A stretch of DNA of 64,000 bases, taken from the NCBI GenBank assembly GCA_013398175.1, contig VZRZ01005125.1, forward strand, positions 440,568-504,567. Direction: 5' to 3'. Source of the stretch: Climacteris rufus (lineage: Eukaryota; Chordata; Aves; Passeriformes; Climacteridae). Positions 1 through 10,782 of this stretch are shown one piece after another. Under the pieces are notes generated by a model. That model was given only the letters and a program-made list of their open reading frames with translations. It had not been told where the DNA came from and did no database searches. Position 1 is the stretch's first letter. The number at the start of each line of letters is the position of its first letter. Both the position numbers and the translations under genes were made by a program.

Positions 1-344
1 TTAAAAAAAAAAAAAAAGAAAGAAAGAAAATAAAAGAAAAAGAAAACAGGGAAAAAGGCCAGAATTGAAAGCAGATACAGGGAGAGAGCAGCTCCTTCCC
101 TCCGGTTTAAGGAGGCGATAATCGGGCTGGTCCGGGCTCCTTTTGTTCCACGTTAGCCGGGGTCTCACCGCTCGCCCTCCTCGCAGCCCTCAGCAGAACT
201 CCCCTCTCCCTGCAGCCACTTTGGCTTCTCCTCCTTTTAAAAATCTTTTTTCGCCCATCACACTCGTCCGCCGGGCGTTAATCGCAAGTTCTGCTCTGCA
301 AAGGGTCCCCACAGAGGGTGGAGGGAGGAAGTCGGAGGAGCTCC

Positions 345-425
345 GCTCCTCATTGGTGAAGCAGCCTCCCCCCTTCTCCTCCTCCCGAGGTCTCTTTTAT
401 TTATACACGCACACACACACGCGTG
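345..425 (+). promoter_or_regulatory. PDGFRB: Candidate PDGFRB core promoter
   Basis: An inverted CCAAT box (ATTGG at 352-356) lies about 45 bases upstream of a TATA-like TATTTATA (398-405), followed by a short CA-rich run. The mammalian PDGFRB promoter is known to depend on an NF-Y-bound CCAAT box, so the inverted CCAAT fits. The transcription start would fall near 425-435, but that is inferred from the TATA spacing only. The purine-rich stretch at 316-340 could bind Sp1/Ets-type factors, which is not shown. Confidence 0.45.
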
Positions 426-819
426 CACATCCCTCGGCCCCGGGGTTTGCTCCACACTCGGGTCCGAGGCGGCTGGACCCCCTCCCAGCTGGGCTGGGGG
501 CTGCACAGGGCACTGCCGAGATGCACTAGAGGAGCAGAGCAGGGGCTTGGCTGCAGCCCAGCCCTGGCACAGCTTTGCCTCTCCTTTTGATTTGATTTTA
601 TTTTTTTTTCCCCTCCTCCCCTCCACTTCATTTTCTTTCTTTCCCTCTCTTTCGCCTTTAAGTGGAAAAGCCTTGCCAGCTGGGGAAGGCTGGGAGGGCA
701 GGGACAGCCTCAGCAGGCAGCAGATAGAGAGTGCGGAGGAGGAGAGGAAGGAATTTCGGGGCAGCCTTCGCCCGTGGGACGTGCAGCACAGGCACTCAGC
801 TGGAGGGACCCTGCCCAAG
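425..819 (+). other. PDGFRB: PDGFRB non-coding first exon (5' UTR)
   Basis: The 3' limit is a strong donor, CCCAAG|GTAAGT, at 819/820. The 5' limit is estimated from the TATA-like box. The human gene also has a non-coding first exon followed by a large intron. The exon has a long pyrimidine-rich middle and contains one two-codon upstream ORF (ATG CAC TAG at 521-529). No other ATG was seen between that ORF and the donor. Confidence 0.55.
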
Positions 820-2570
820 GTAAGTTCTCATGTCACCCACCCGGGTGTCCATCACCCTCCTGCTCAGCTCTGGCTCTCCAGCTGGGAAACATTGGATTGG
901 AGCTGGTACGGCCCACAAGGACCCTGGAAGGGGCTTTGCTCCCCTCGAAGGGGTTGGCATCCCAAAAGGCCCCACCAAGCTCTGGGGAGATGGTGCTTGG
1001 TGCAAAGCAGCCGAGTTCTGCGGCATCCCACGGGAAAAGCCATCCCAGCAGCTCTCACCAGTTCCTGGACTGGGGCAGCTGAGGGGAGCCAAGGGGATGC
1101 TGAGGCTGTAGGGCAGGAAGGGGGGATCCCACTGCAGCGGGAGTGCAGCCCAGGTGATCTCTGCTTCTCCCTGGATCAGGGATTTGCCCCAGCTTTCCCT
1201 GCATGGTGGCTGTGGGAGGGCTGGAGTGTGCATGGGGAAGAGGCTGCTCACCATCCCCAGCGAGGCAACCTTTAGAGATGAGGGTGTGCCCGACTGCAGA
1301 GCAGTGGAACCCCAGTGTCAGCCTGTCCAAACACATCCATGGCCATCCCTAAATGCATGGTGCTCTGAGAACTGTGTCACCTCGGTCTGTGGTCCTGGCA
1401 GGGCTCCTGGGCCTGTGGGCCAGGCCAGGGTGGAGGGGGACATCTGCAAGCCCTGCCCAGGGTCTGTGCCCTGCCCTCAGAGAGGGGAGAACATGTTTAA
1501 ACCCTATTAGACATGGATGTGGGCAACCACTCTGCTGTCCAGAAAGCACGGGAGCTGAGGGCCTCCAACAGGACAGAGCTGGTCTGGAGTGAAGCTCCGA
1601 CAGCCCAGGGGCAGGGGTTGCCATGACCTGTGGGGCTTTGGTGCTCACAGTGGCTCAGAGAGTCCAGCTCCTGCACTCACCTGCCAACTGGGAGTCATTC
1701 AAAGCAAGATTTGTGGTGGAAAGGGATGTTGTGCTCCTCTATCCTTGCCCCAGAGCAACTGGGGTTTATGCTAAAGCATAAGGCAAATAGCTTAAAGTAG
1801 TTGGTCTGGTGTGCAAACCCTCTGTGCAGGGGCTTGGCATTCCCAACTCTTTTCAGAGGGTCTCCCATCGATGACAAGGACTAGCAATGCTGAGACCCAG
1901 TGCTCCCTAGGGGGTATCAAGGGTGGGTTGGAGGGTCATTTCCCCCTTAGCACCCTGCAGGACAAGGTGCCTGTGCCCCCCATGCTCTCAGGAAAGGAGT
2001 GATTTGCATTTGGTCACAGTGAGCCAGTGTCAAAGACATGACTCTGCCTGGCAGAGGACACGGGACAGGCTGGCTTGGAAGTGGAGCTGCCAGGGTTGGC
2101 AGCCCTGGGCAGGGTCTGACATGAGGCTTGGAGTCACTCCTTGACGTGGATGTCACCCGAGCTCGGGTGTGCTCTGGCTGTTGTGGCAGTCACCAACCCT
2201 GGGCAGTGCCCTGAGCCCAGGAAACACCCCTAAGTCAGTCTGTGCATCGGGAGGGATCAGTGTTTAGGACAAGCACCAAGTCACAGCGCCCCACCTGCAG
2301 CACACAAAGGGCTTTTCTCTCTGCCTGCAGCCAGCTGTCCCTTCCTGCAGCTCATGAGCATGGAGGGTTCTCACTGAAGGAGCAGGCAAGGGGACAACAG
2401 CCACTCAATTCCCTGCCCCTGGATCACCTCCCACGTGCCTACACAGGACTGGGAGTGAGAGGTGCCCGTGGTCTGAACAGAAAGCACAGAGTGAACACAA
2501 GCATGGAGAGGTGCAGTACTGCAGTCAGGGAGAAGTTAGCCATGGCTTGCTGTCCAAAGACCTGGGCATA

Positions 2571-2690
2571 TCCTGTGGGGTCCTGCAGGGCTCTGGCCTG
2601 GGCTTGGTCCTCCGGAATTCCTACATTAACCACCTGTGGATGAGCGCACATCCTAAACCCTGGGCTGGCATCAAACTGGGTGGGCAGCTG
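2571..2690 (+). mobile_element. Decayed CR1 LINE fragment (reverse-transcriptase part)
   Basis: Translation of the + strand at 2574-2639 gives CGVLQGSGLGLVL followed by INHLW. This matches the pattern GVPQGSxLGPVLFNIFINDL of CR1-type reverse transcriptases. A KLGG, as in the ADDTKLGG motif downstream, follows near 2670. The stretch between is shortened and the catalytic aspartates are gone, so the copy is dead. The limits are approximate. Confidence 0.5.
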
Positions 2691-5600
2691 ATGTGTGCTT
2701 CAGCAGAGTCCAGAACCAACCAGGGTGGCTATAGTGGACACAAACCAGATTGCAGCATGGTGCCAGGAAACCCAAGCTCTTCCCAAGGGATGTGCTGAAA
2801 GGTGCACAGCTGGAGGCAGCTCAAACAGGAAGGGTGGAGGGAATGGGTCCTCCCTTGCAAGTGACACCAAGTGCTTCAGCAGGGATGGACACGGAGTGGA
2901 GAGGCTTGGGGAGAGAAGCAAGGATGATGAGAAGCCCAGAAGAGGCTGCAGCAGAGGACTGGGAGAGGGGTAGATGGGTCTTGTCGGTCACTGGATGTTG
3001 TGGGAAGGCAACACACAGGAAAGGTCATTGCAGAGAGAAGAAAGGTTTTAGGGGAAATATCTGTAGGCTTAAAGACAGGAGACTGAGTTCCTTCAGCCCC
3101 ACAGATCTCAAAAGACATATCAGGAAAAGCTCAGGCTGGGAAGACATGGATACAGCAACAGAACAATGACCCCGTGATCTCTTTCAGCCTTGACAGATCT
3201 CAGACAGAATTTCCAAGGCATTCAGAACAATGTCAGGGAGACGAGAGCACTGAGTCCATCTCCAGGACTAGGGCAAGGCAGGATTATCTTAGTGAGCACC
3301 AGAGGAAAGCTGAGGTTAGGAAATGCTCTCCAGCTGTGGGAGTGGTGCCGTGCAAGAAGAGACCATGTCAGTGGCTGTGGCATTGCCCAAATCACCGGCT
3401 GCTGCCAGAGGGTCCGGGCAGGGACCTCTGTGCCTGGTCCCCAATGTTCCTTTGCCCCAGTGTCTGATGCCATTCTGAAGTGGGATGGGATTGCAGTGCT
3501 GTCCATAGGCTCAGGCTCCAGCCAAGCATCTTCCTGGGGTGGAGTGGCAGAGGGCAGGGAGTGGAGGAGCTGCGTGGTGGCTGAATCCTGTGGGAGCACA
3601 GCTGCCAGTGCTGGCAGCTGGGGCTGCCTTTGACCCAGAGCTGGAGGAGCTGGGGACCATGTGGGCTCAGGGTTGGCTGGGTGTATCCTATCCCTGCAAG
3701 GAACGATTGGAGCTGAACACTTCGTGGAGTTTGTTTGTTTGTACTTTAACCAAGGGAAAGAAATCCCCTGGAGAGGAGCTGCAGGGGGAGGGTATAGACT
3801 GAATATTGTTTCCTGAGGGGCTGGAGCAGCTCCAGGAGGTTCCTTCCGCTCGGCCAGGCAAATTGGACATAACAAGGCTTGTTTTAGGGGTGGCTGTTTC
3901 CCCTCCTCCTCTCCCCCATTGCCTAATTAGGGTTCCCAAGCCACGCGCACCTCTGTCCTGTTCTGCTGCCACTGGGACACCTCCTCCTGGAAGGGCAGCA
4001 CATTCCCAGCACCATGGGGAACAAGGATCAGACCCAGCTGTGACAGAGACACATGCTGGGGTTGCACAGAGAGGTGGGATGGATCATGTGCTAAGCAAGG
4101 GGGTCCCATGGGTCCATCCTCTCCCAGCCTGGCAGCAGGAGCTGTACAGTGATGTGCTGCCCCTCACACCCTGCTTTTCCAGCATCTCTGGGCACGCACC
4201 AGGCTGTGGCATGCCCTGGTCTGTGATTGTAACCTTCCCTTGCAACCACCAACCTGCAGAACCAGAGGACCGTGGTGTGCAGAGCCTATGCAGGGAGCAG
4301 GGAGCTCACAAAACTCCCACAGAAAGGCTGGTGCCAGGACAGCCAGGCTGGTGCAGTGTCTGGTCTGTCCTGTAGCAATGGATGGACTCGTCCTCTCCAG
4401 GCCATGTCTGCAGGGGCACCTGCTCATCCATCCAGGAATTCACTAACACCATTCCCTGGGCTCAGCAAGAGCCAGTGTCTGATGGAACTGGCAGGAGGCT
4501 GTGGGGTGCAGGAGCTAGAGCAGGGAAGGGTTGGAGAGTGCAGGGATATATCAGGGCATTGTGCTGCCCTGAGCTGCCAACCAGGAAACAGATGGAGCAC
4601 CTTCTCCCTACTATGGCAAGGGGTTTGTTGGCAGGTCCCCATGGGCAGCACAGGGCTCCTGAAGCAGCAGGAGATGGGCAATGCTGCCCCTCAGCCCCCT
4701 CCTGCTGGGCCCTCTGCCTTCCCTCTTCCGGCCCATCTACCATGCGAAAGAATCTGTGACTGAAATCTTAATGCTACTGAGACCCAGCAATTGGCACCAA
4801 TTAAATTGCTACATTCATGTTTGAATTGCTTTAACTGGCGAGACACACTGTCTTATTTATACAAAAAAATATGTTTGCTTGTGGGTTTGTCTGAACTGGT
4901 GCCAGCAGAAAATGCACCATTTCGAGCCCTGTGCTCTGCAAGCTCATTCTCCACTCCCAAACTGGAAGTCACCTTGGTTTCAGGCTTTGCCAGTCAGTGG
5001 TGGCAGAACAGAAACACCGCTTTCCTCAGGGCCAGGCACTGCCGGCACCACGAGAGGGGTCCCCTCCTCTCTCCCTGCAGGCAGCTGCCAAGTTTCCTTC
5101 TCCAGCCTGGGAGCTGTTTGGGAGAATATGGTCTGATTCAGGAGCAGGACTCGGTGCCCATTTTAAAGCTGTGCTCAGGGGGAGTGCAGGGGGTGCTGGC
5201 AGCTGCTGGTGCCAAGTCCTGCCCCTGCTTCTCCTCTGGAGATTCTGTCCGGTTTTGGGGGCAGGGGCTGTTTGAAGAGCATGGGTACAGAGGGGAGCTG
5301 ATTTCTGCTTTGTGACTGAGAGGAGAGGTTATAAAGGACCCTGTATGCAGGTTGGCAAGCACAGCTCCTGCTGCCTAGGTAAGGCATGCAGGAAGAGATT
5401 ATCCATCTCTGCAGTCCTGGTGCCGAGTGTCACCATCCTGGTCTTCCTGCCCCACAGGTGAGCCTATGCAGGATGGGGATGGGGCAGAATCAGCCCATGG
5501 CACCAAGAGCTGCACCAGAATTTGCGTTTTGCTCCCTCTCAGAAATCCAGAAACAACAGGGCCAAACAAATAGCCCCACTCTGAAGGCAGCCTCTGCCCT

Positions 5601-8600
5601 TCACACCCAGCACTACCAGGCCCCATCCTTTCCCACCCTGGCCATGGTGCCAGGCTCCTCTCCAGATCCTGCAGACAGGCAAAGGGTGCCCTGACCACGG
5701 AGATGGTGAGTGCCTAATCCCAGCCACGAGAGCCTAAAACCCCAGAACAAAGCAATTAAGCTCGGGTCCCTCAGAGGCAGCTGAGAAGAGCCGATGCATC
5801 CACGGAGATTATCTCCTCCTCCGCAGCGCCGAGTCTCAGGGAAATACTCACAAGAGGATCAGGTTGCTCATCCTTTGCTGGGATGTGGGGCTGGTAAAAC
5901 CACAACACTCTGCCTGCTCCTGGGGCTTTGCAAAGCCCCCACATCCTACTTGGATTTAGGATGATTCTTTTTCTCATTCTGCCTCTTTTGCCCTTCCCTC
6001 ACAGTTTATTAGTGGTTAATTAGAGACAGCTGGGACCTTTGACTCCAGCCCTGGCCCCACCAGAGCAGCCACCCTGGATCAGTGGCTGTGAGGAGGTGAT
6101 GGAGGTGCTGCAGTGCTGGGGACTGATCTCCTCCCTGTGCAAGCCTTAGCAGATGCTTCCCTTGAATCACTATGGGAAGGCAGACATGGCTCTCTGGCAG
6201 CCAGGGAACAAGAGGGATGAAAGCCCTGGGGATGCCAGGCTGTGAGATGAGCAGCCAAGGTGGTGCCTGACCTTAATTCCATATCCCCTTCTTCTTTCAC
6301 TCACCACACTGGTGGGGAAAAGCAGCAGGTGAGCAGATGGGTTCTGCTTAGACAGGCAACCCCCATCCAGTCTGACATGCCCAAGAGCTGGGACCCCAAT
6401 ATGCCAGTTAGGGGGTGGAGGTATAAGAGAACTCTGAGCCACTGCTGTCAACCAGCCCCAAGGCTTTGCTACCCAGCTGGAGGGCTCCGTGGTGAAGTGA
6501 GGCAGGGAGCTGTGTGGGTCCTGGACTGTAGTTTGGGTGCCCTGCAGGCATGTTCATAATTCACATTGCTCACATGTTTGTGAAACAGCGTGGTGTGTTC
6601 TCCCAAAAATGTCTTTGCTGTCAGTGGCAATGGAGAAGTTAGAGGACAGTCATGGACAGACCCAGCTGGGCTCTGTTGGATCATTTAGAGCATCCTGTTG
6701 GAAAAGAGCATTGGGAAGGGCTGAAATGTTCCCAAGGGGCACATTTATGCCTCCCTGGGGGGAGACACTGCACTGCAAGGGGTGAGCCCTGAGGCTGCAC
6801 AGAGCTCTGCTCCCCAAAACAGCGAGAGCATTGCCAGACGTACACAATGCCAGAGTTTGAGCTGTGCCCCAAAATGCTGGCCAGCCTCCAGCACCACCAC
6901 AGACCAGTCCCAGCACCACCATGGCCCTGGCACACATTGCCTGACCCAGAGAGACGAAGGTGGGCAGGATTTGACCAGGGTGAGAAGTGGGGGATGCAGC
7001 AAGGGACAGCCAGGCATTGCCTGGCACGTGGCAGCCATTCCTCCCAACACCCCCTCCCTACTTCCCCAGTCCCAGGTGAAGCCTGGTCCTCACCCAGAGT
7101 TTTCCCACAGTCCGGGCCAAGCCTGCAGGCTCCGGGGAGCAGCCCCCGGGTCTGGCCTTTCCTCCGAAAGCGGAAGCAGGGGAGCATGCGCAGCCGAGAG
7201 GGCCACGAATACCATCACTCAGGGCTGGGGGATTATTTATAACACTGGCACCTCTCCAAACAGATGTTTCTTTTTATTCTGAACTTGCACTAAATGGGTC
7301 ACTCGTTTCCTCTGTCTCCCATGGGCTTAAACCAGAGGGGGAAAGAGGAGGGGATTGGGGTGAGAGTGCAGGACTCACCCTGGTCCCACGTCCCCCTGTG
7401 CCGGCTCCTCACAGCGACGTGTTGTGGACAGCCCATGGCTGGAGGTTTGCTGCATTCTGTGTGTGGACATTGTGGTCCCCCCTCGCTCAGAGGGGGAGGA
7501 TGGCCGTGGTCAGACAGGGCTGCGTGGGGCTCACCACCCCACCCCATTCCTCACGTGGCTGACCCCAGGGCAGCTGACTCACTCTGCTGGGGCTCAACAT
7601 GGACTTGTCATCCTCCCTGGCAGTCTCCCTCCCCTGCTTCAGGGTCACAGTCCTCATTTTGGGCTTTCTGTCAGATGCTGTCAAAGCCTGGGGTGGGCTG
7701 GCCTGGAGGAGGCTGGCTGTGCCACCTCACGCCCTGCCGTCTGCTGCAGGACCCTCATGACCACACAACCACCTTCTCCAGGTGCCACTGAGGCTGGGGA
7801 CTGGGATCTGGGGTCCTGGGCAGGGACTTGAGTTATGTCAGACCCACTCCCTGCTGCAGATGCAGCAGAGCCGTCCCCTGCTGTGGGCATGGTGTTCCTG
7901 GGCTCGTGCCCAGAGGTGGCATCTGCTCTTGCTTTGCCTGTCTCCTAGAGAGCTCAGTCCATACTAAGACTATGGCTTTAGTCACGTCTTCACAGTCAAG
8001 GAGCTCTCACAAAACCACTCAGAGGGTTCTGGCATTAATGACACTGCCAGTTCTTGGAAAACCTGGCCTTTCCCAAACTGAAACAGACCCCCCGATCCAG
8101 CATGTTGCCAACAGGTACCCAGGGCTCTCAGCATCCCCTGGTCTCACCAGTGTCTGGGTAAAGCCTCAGGGCCCCCTTGGTACTGGCAGGTGGGCAGGTG
8201 AGGAGGGTTTTGCCCCCAGGTGTTCATCCCTGGGCCAGGGATGGTGTGTGGGACACAGGGACTCCCCAGCCCCGCTGCTCCTCAGCTTGGTTTCAGATTT
8301 CTTACCTCTGTGTTTTATCAGCAGCCGTTTATGGGCCTTGGGATGACAGGCTCCCCATGTGTGTGCCCTGCCTAATTCCAGCCTTTTGCTGGGAAAAAGA
8401 AAAAGGGCTCTGTGATGATAATCTGGCCTGTGAGTAAACATGGTGTCATGGGAGCCAAGGGACCCCAGAGGAGAGATGTTGCAACTCCGGACAATTCCAG
8501 CCAAGGGAAAAAAAAAAAACAACCACTCAGTTTTATTTAGATTAAAGGGTGGGAAAGAAGCAGTTGCAGAGGCCAGAGGGAGAGTGGCAGAGAAAACAGG

Positions 8601-10738
8601 ACAAGCCAAGGAGTTTCACTGCTGGACAAGCAAGGTTTGGGTTTCAGGGGTCACCAGCCTTTGCTCAGGGAGCTTTTTGCCTTCAAAAGTGGGGGCTGGT
8701 GTCCCCCTTCCCCCTGCCAGGAGAAGCCTTTGCTCCCTGGCTGCGAGTGGCATTGATCACGGGATCCATACAGGGAATTTTTTATTGCATATGGGCACCC
8801 ATGATCTCACTTAATGACTCAGATGCGCTTAGACAAAGAAGAAATAAAGTATATTTGACTTCCCGCTAATTTGCACCAGATGTCCCTTGCCTGCTTGGCA
8901 GGGTGGTGGGGCCATCGAGCATTGTGGGAGCGCCTGGAAGCACAGCCCTACAAGAAAAGGGGCTAGAAATAGAACTCCAGAGGAAGGGAAAGGATTGGTG
9001 GCTCTGTGAGGGCTCCTTCCCAGTCGTGCCGCCAGAGGAGATGCCCTCATGGGCAGGGCCAGCGTCCAGCACCTCTGCCCAACGCCACAGGAGCAGAAAT
9101 GAGGGCAAGGAGAGCATGGCCAGGGAGAAGAGCAACATGGGGCAATGGGGAATTGCCCCTGGAAATGCTGACAGGAGGCTGTTCACCCTGATTTCCAGAG
9201 AGCAGCGCATCCCCTTACTGGGGACCGGTGGGCTGTAGGGACCAGAGCTCCTTCCAAGGCGGCTGTCAGGGCAGCTGTGGCTGCTCTCCCACTGAGAGAT
9301 CTGCTGATCTAATTCCCAGATCTGCAGGCTAATTCCCAGCTCCCACAGCTCTGGGGGTGCTTGTGCGATTCCCCCACTGGTTCTGCACAGGGCACTGGTC
9401 ATGGAGAGGCAAGAAACGTGGTCTAGGCGTGCTGGGGAGGAAGACAGTGGACTGGGAGCACATCCTTGGTGTACACTCTCCTCTGTGTAGATGTCCCATG
9501 GTTTAAGGCATTTACTGGGCTGGAAAAGGGCCTGTCCCACATGATCCATGCTTGGGGACAGGCAGTGCCATGCAATGAGTGTACTGCCAGGATCACTGTG
9601 CCATACACATGCTGGGAGCAAGCGCAGTGGGAAGGGACTCAGAGGTGTGGCAGCGCATATGGAGTGAAGTCAGAGGAAATTCTTGCCTTGTTTCCCAAGA
9701 ATAGTCAAGACTGAGCCCACAACACATCTTGGGCATTAGCAAAGGCATCTTAGGCTTACTAGCCTAAAGAAGAGAGAGGTCTGCAGTGGGGAACATTAAT
9801 AAATCAGTAAGTTATGGTGATTTTTGAGCTGCTTAGCAAGGCACTATGAGGTGCAAGGAGTAGCAGAGCTGGCTTCCTAAATAAAGGTGGGACCATCCCC
9901 AGCAGAGGCTGGATATGGCTCTTCCTTGTGTCCAAAACCCTGGGCGTCACCCTGCTCCTGCTGCAGAAATTCCTGTCCAAGTTCATCAGCCACAGAGGCA
10001 TCAGCCCCCGGCTGCTCGAGCGAGGGAGTGGGAGAGGAGGCGGAGGAGAAAGCTCAGCTGTCATCAGATTTGGGATGCAGGAGAAGTGGGAGCGGGCTGC
10101 TTTGGAAAAGCTGTGTAGTCATGAGATGGGTAATCATGAGACTTGAATCCCGGTCCTGGCGCAGCCGTGGCCCTGGCCGTGCTGTTTGACCTCTGCTCTG
10201 TCCTGTCTGTGGGACCACGGCCATCAGAGCCCTCTGCTCAGCGCAGCTCAGGGGTGTTGGGGTGACCCCATTGATTCCATCGCCCCAGAAACCCCCTGCA
10301 AGAGCATTTGAGATGCTCACACAGGCTTCCAGCGGTGCCTGGCCCCGGCCAGCCATGGGACACTTTCCTTTGCCAGCTGGGAAAGCCAGCGGCCCCAGGG
10401 TTGGCTCCGCTCTCCTCATCTCTGCTGCAAACTCTGCTCTCTGCTTGGCCAGGCCGGTGTGATTACAGAGGGGAGATAAGGACAGATAGTGTCTGTGTCA
10501 CTGGGCAGGGACAGTTGCCTGTGTTTTTGTCCCGTTTGGGCTCCAAACCCTCCCAGACTCTCTCAGTCCAGCAGTGCCTGGCTCTGGCCGCGCTGGGCTC
10601 AGCGCAGGGGCGAGCAGGGACGTGCTGACTGTCAGAGACCAGCCTCCCCTACAGCACTTGGCCAAGCCCCAGCGTGGCCCCCAGGACCTGAGCCCCCCTG
10701 GGACCTGAGCCCTGGGGAGCACAGCCACCCCACAGGCA

Positions 10739-10782
10739 TGTGGGGCTGAATGTGGTGTGGGGCTGAATGTGGTGTGGGGCTG
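10739..10782 (+). repeat. 17-base tandem repeat, about 2.6 copies
   Basis: The unit TGTGGGGCTGAATGTGG is repeated head to tail in PDGFRB intron 1. The copies look identical, which suggests recent slippage. Confidence 0.8.

Noticed and set aside
258..818. A 186-codon open frame on the - strand over the PDGFRB first exon
   Set aside because: It is low-complexity Ser/Pro/Lys-rich translation of pyrimidine-rich leader DNA, opposite a well-supported exon, with no homology I recognise.
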